From positions 62,001-126,000 of the forward strand of contig WGMM01000019.1 in the NCBI GenBank assembly GCA_016125085.1: 64,000 bases of DNA. Reading direction: 5' to 3'. Source of the stretch: a bacterium (GTDB lineage: Bacteria; Planctomycetota; Planctomycetia; Isosphaerales; Isosphaeraceae). A program made the translations under genes and the position numbers. The notes beneath the pieces were generated by a model, which made no database searches, was not told the DNA's origin, and saw only the letters and a list, made by a program, of their open reading frames with translations. Positions 63,611 to 64,000 of this stretch are shown one piece after another (position 1 is the stretch's first letter; each line of letters starts with the position of its first letter).

Positions 63611-64000
63611 TCAAAGGAAATTCCAGGCGATCATCTTGAACGTGTCGCCGAGCTTGTTGTTCACGCCGACGGCTGCGGCCACCTCATAGCCCACGTGCGA
63701 CATGCAATTTTCGCAGCGGGGGTCCTTGCCGTACCCGAAACTGTCCCAGTCGGTCTTTTCGACCAGGTCGGCGTAGCTCTTGTGGTGAATGTCGGTGATC
63801 AGATAGCAAGGGCCCTTCCAGCCGCCGATGTTGCGCGTCGGGCTGGCCCAGGCGGTGCATTGCATTTCCCGCTTGCCCTGGAGGAATTCCAGGGAAATCG
63901 GCGAGGTATTGAATTTGTATTTCTTGAACATCGCCTCGGCCTGCTTGAATTTCGAGCGGATCATTTCCCGGTTCAGGAAGATCTCTCGCACTTCGACGGC
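63611..64000 (-). CDS. hpnH: Adenosylhopane synthase HpnH, radical SAM (5' partial)
   Basis: The frame is open to the window edge, so the N-terminus with the radical-SAM CxxxCxxC motif is outside. The visible 129 C-terminal residues match HpnH: EIFLNREMIRSKF, SPISLEFLQGKREM, CTAWASPTRNIGGWKGPCYL, TDWDSFGYGKDPRCENCM. HpnH joins the adenosyl group of SAM to diploptene, starting extended-hopanoid synthesis. With hpnG downstream it forms the expected pair. The organism therefore probably makes C35 hopanoids, if squalene-hopene cyclase is present elsewhere. Confidence 0.94.
   Translation of the reverse strand, partial: AVEVREIFLNREMIRSKFKQAEAMFKKYKFNTSPISLEFLQGKREMQCTAWASPTRNIGGWKGPCYLITDIHHKSYADLVEKTDWDSFGYGKDPRCENCMSHVGYEVAAAVGVNNKLGDTFKMIAWNFL

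Overview
The window is a high-GC stretch of a planctomycete chromosome. Several gene families point there. A c-type cytochrome of the DUF1587/1592/1588/1585 set is translationally coupled to a DUF1552 protein. Others are a DUF11-repeat surface protein, a CAP-domain protein with a LEPR-like N-terminus, very long TPR proteins, a DUF58/BatA-type pair, and the hopanoid genes hpnH and hpnG at the right edge. I would place it near Gemmataceae or Isosphaeraceae, but genus cannot be read from the sequence alone. Codon use is uniform except around 38.6-40.1 kb, which is visibly AT-rich.

Layout. 0-3.1 kb: a DUF58 protein (cut by the left edge), a 48-residue membrane protein and a vWA/BatA-type membrane protein. 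3.1-6.7 kb (minus): mutS2 and an N-terminal-nucleophile asparaginase. 7.0-9.7 kb: a HEAT-repeat lipoprotein, ruvA and ruvB. 9.8-13.6 kb: the planctomycete cytochrome/DUF1552 pair. 13.7-17.3 kb: a phosphohexomutase (minus) and a CAP-domain protein (plus) around a structured intergenic region. 17.4-28.5 kb: metabolic and peptide-handling genes (enolase superfamily, a triple-RidA protein, an S9-like hydrolase, an S46 peptidase, an OPT transporter, adenylate kinase, histidine phosphatase). 28.5-31.2 kb: purM, a small membrane protein and a cytochrome c'-like protein. 31.2-38.1 kb: lipoate ligase followed by the 2-oxoglutarate dehydrogenase complex genes sucA, sucB and lpd. 38.1-40.1 kb: a tandem 34-bp repeat, a zinc-ribbon protein and a Shedu-like (DUF4263) nuclease gene in an AT-rich island. 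40.3-47.7 kb: a 1261-residue TPR protein, another planctomycete protein, a ROK kinase and a GNAT protein. 47.7-54.4 kb (minus): a tight cluster of glycosyltransferases, a deacetylase-like protein and a methyltransferase. 54.7-62.0 kb (plus): a CvpA-like protein, two polytopic membrane proteins, a DUF11 protein and a tyrosine phosphatase. 62.1-64 kb (minus): a hypothetical protein, hpnG and hpnH.

How it fits together. Most of the window is housekeeping and envelope biology: the TCA-cycle complex with a lipoylation enzyme beside it, recombination and nucleotide genes, and two envelope gene sets. The most notable points are: a bipartite 12-bp/8-bp element repeated exactly, with identical 16-nt spacing, upstream of two unlinked minus-strand genes; the Shedu-like island; a MutS2 with a roughly 170-residue insertion and no visible Smr domain; stable hairpins between the sucA, sucB and lpd cistrons; and a tandem repeat array with an inverted partial copy after lpd. 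I found no rRNA, tRNA, CRISPR array or insertion sequence.
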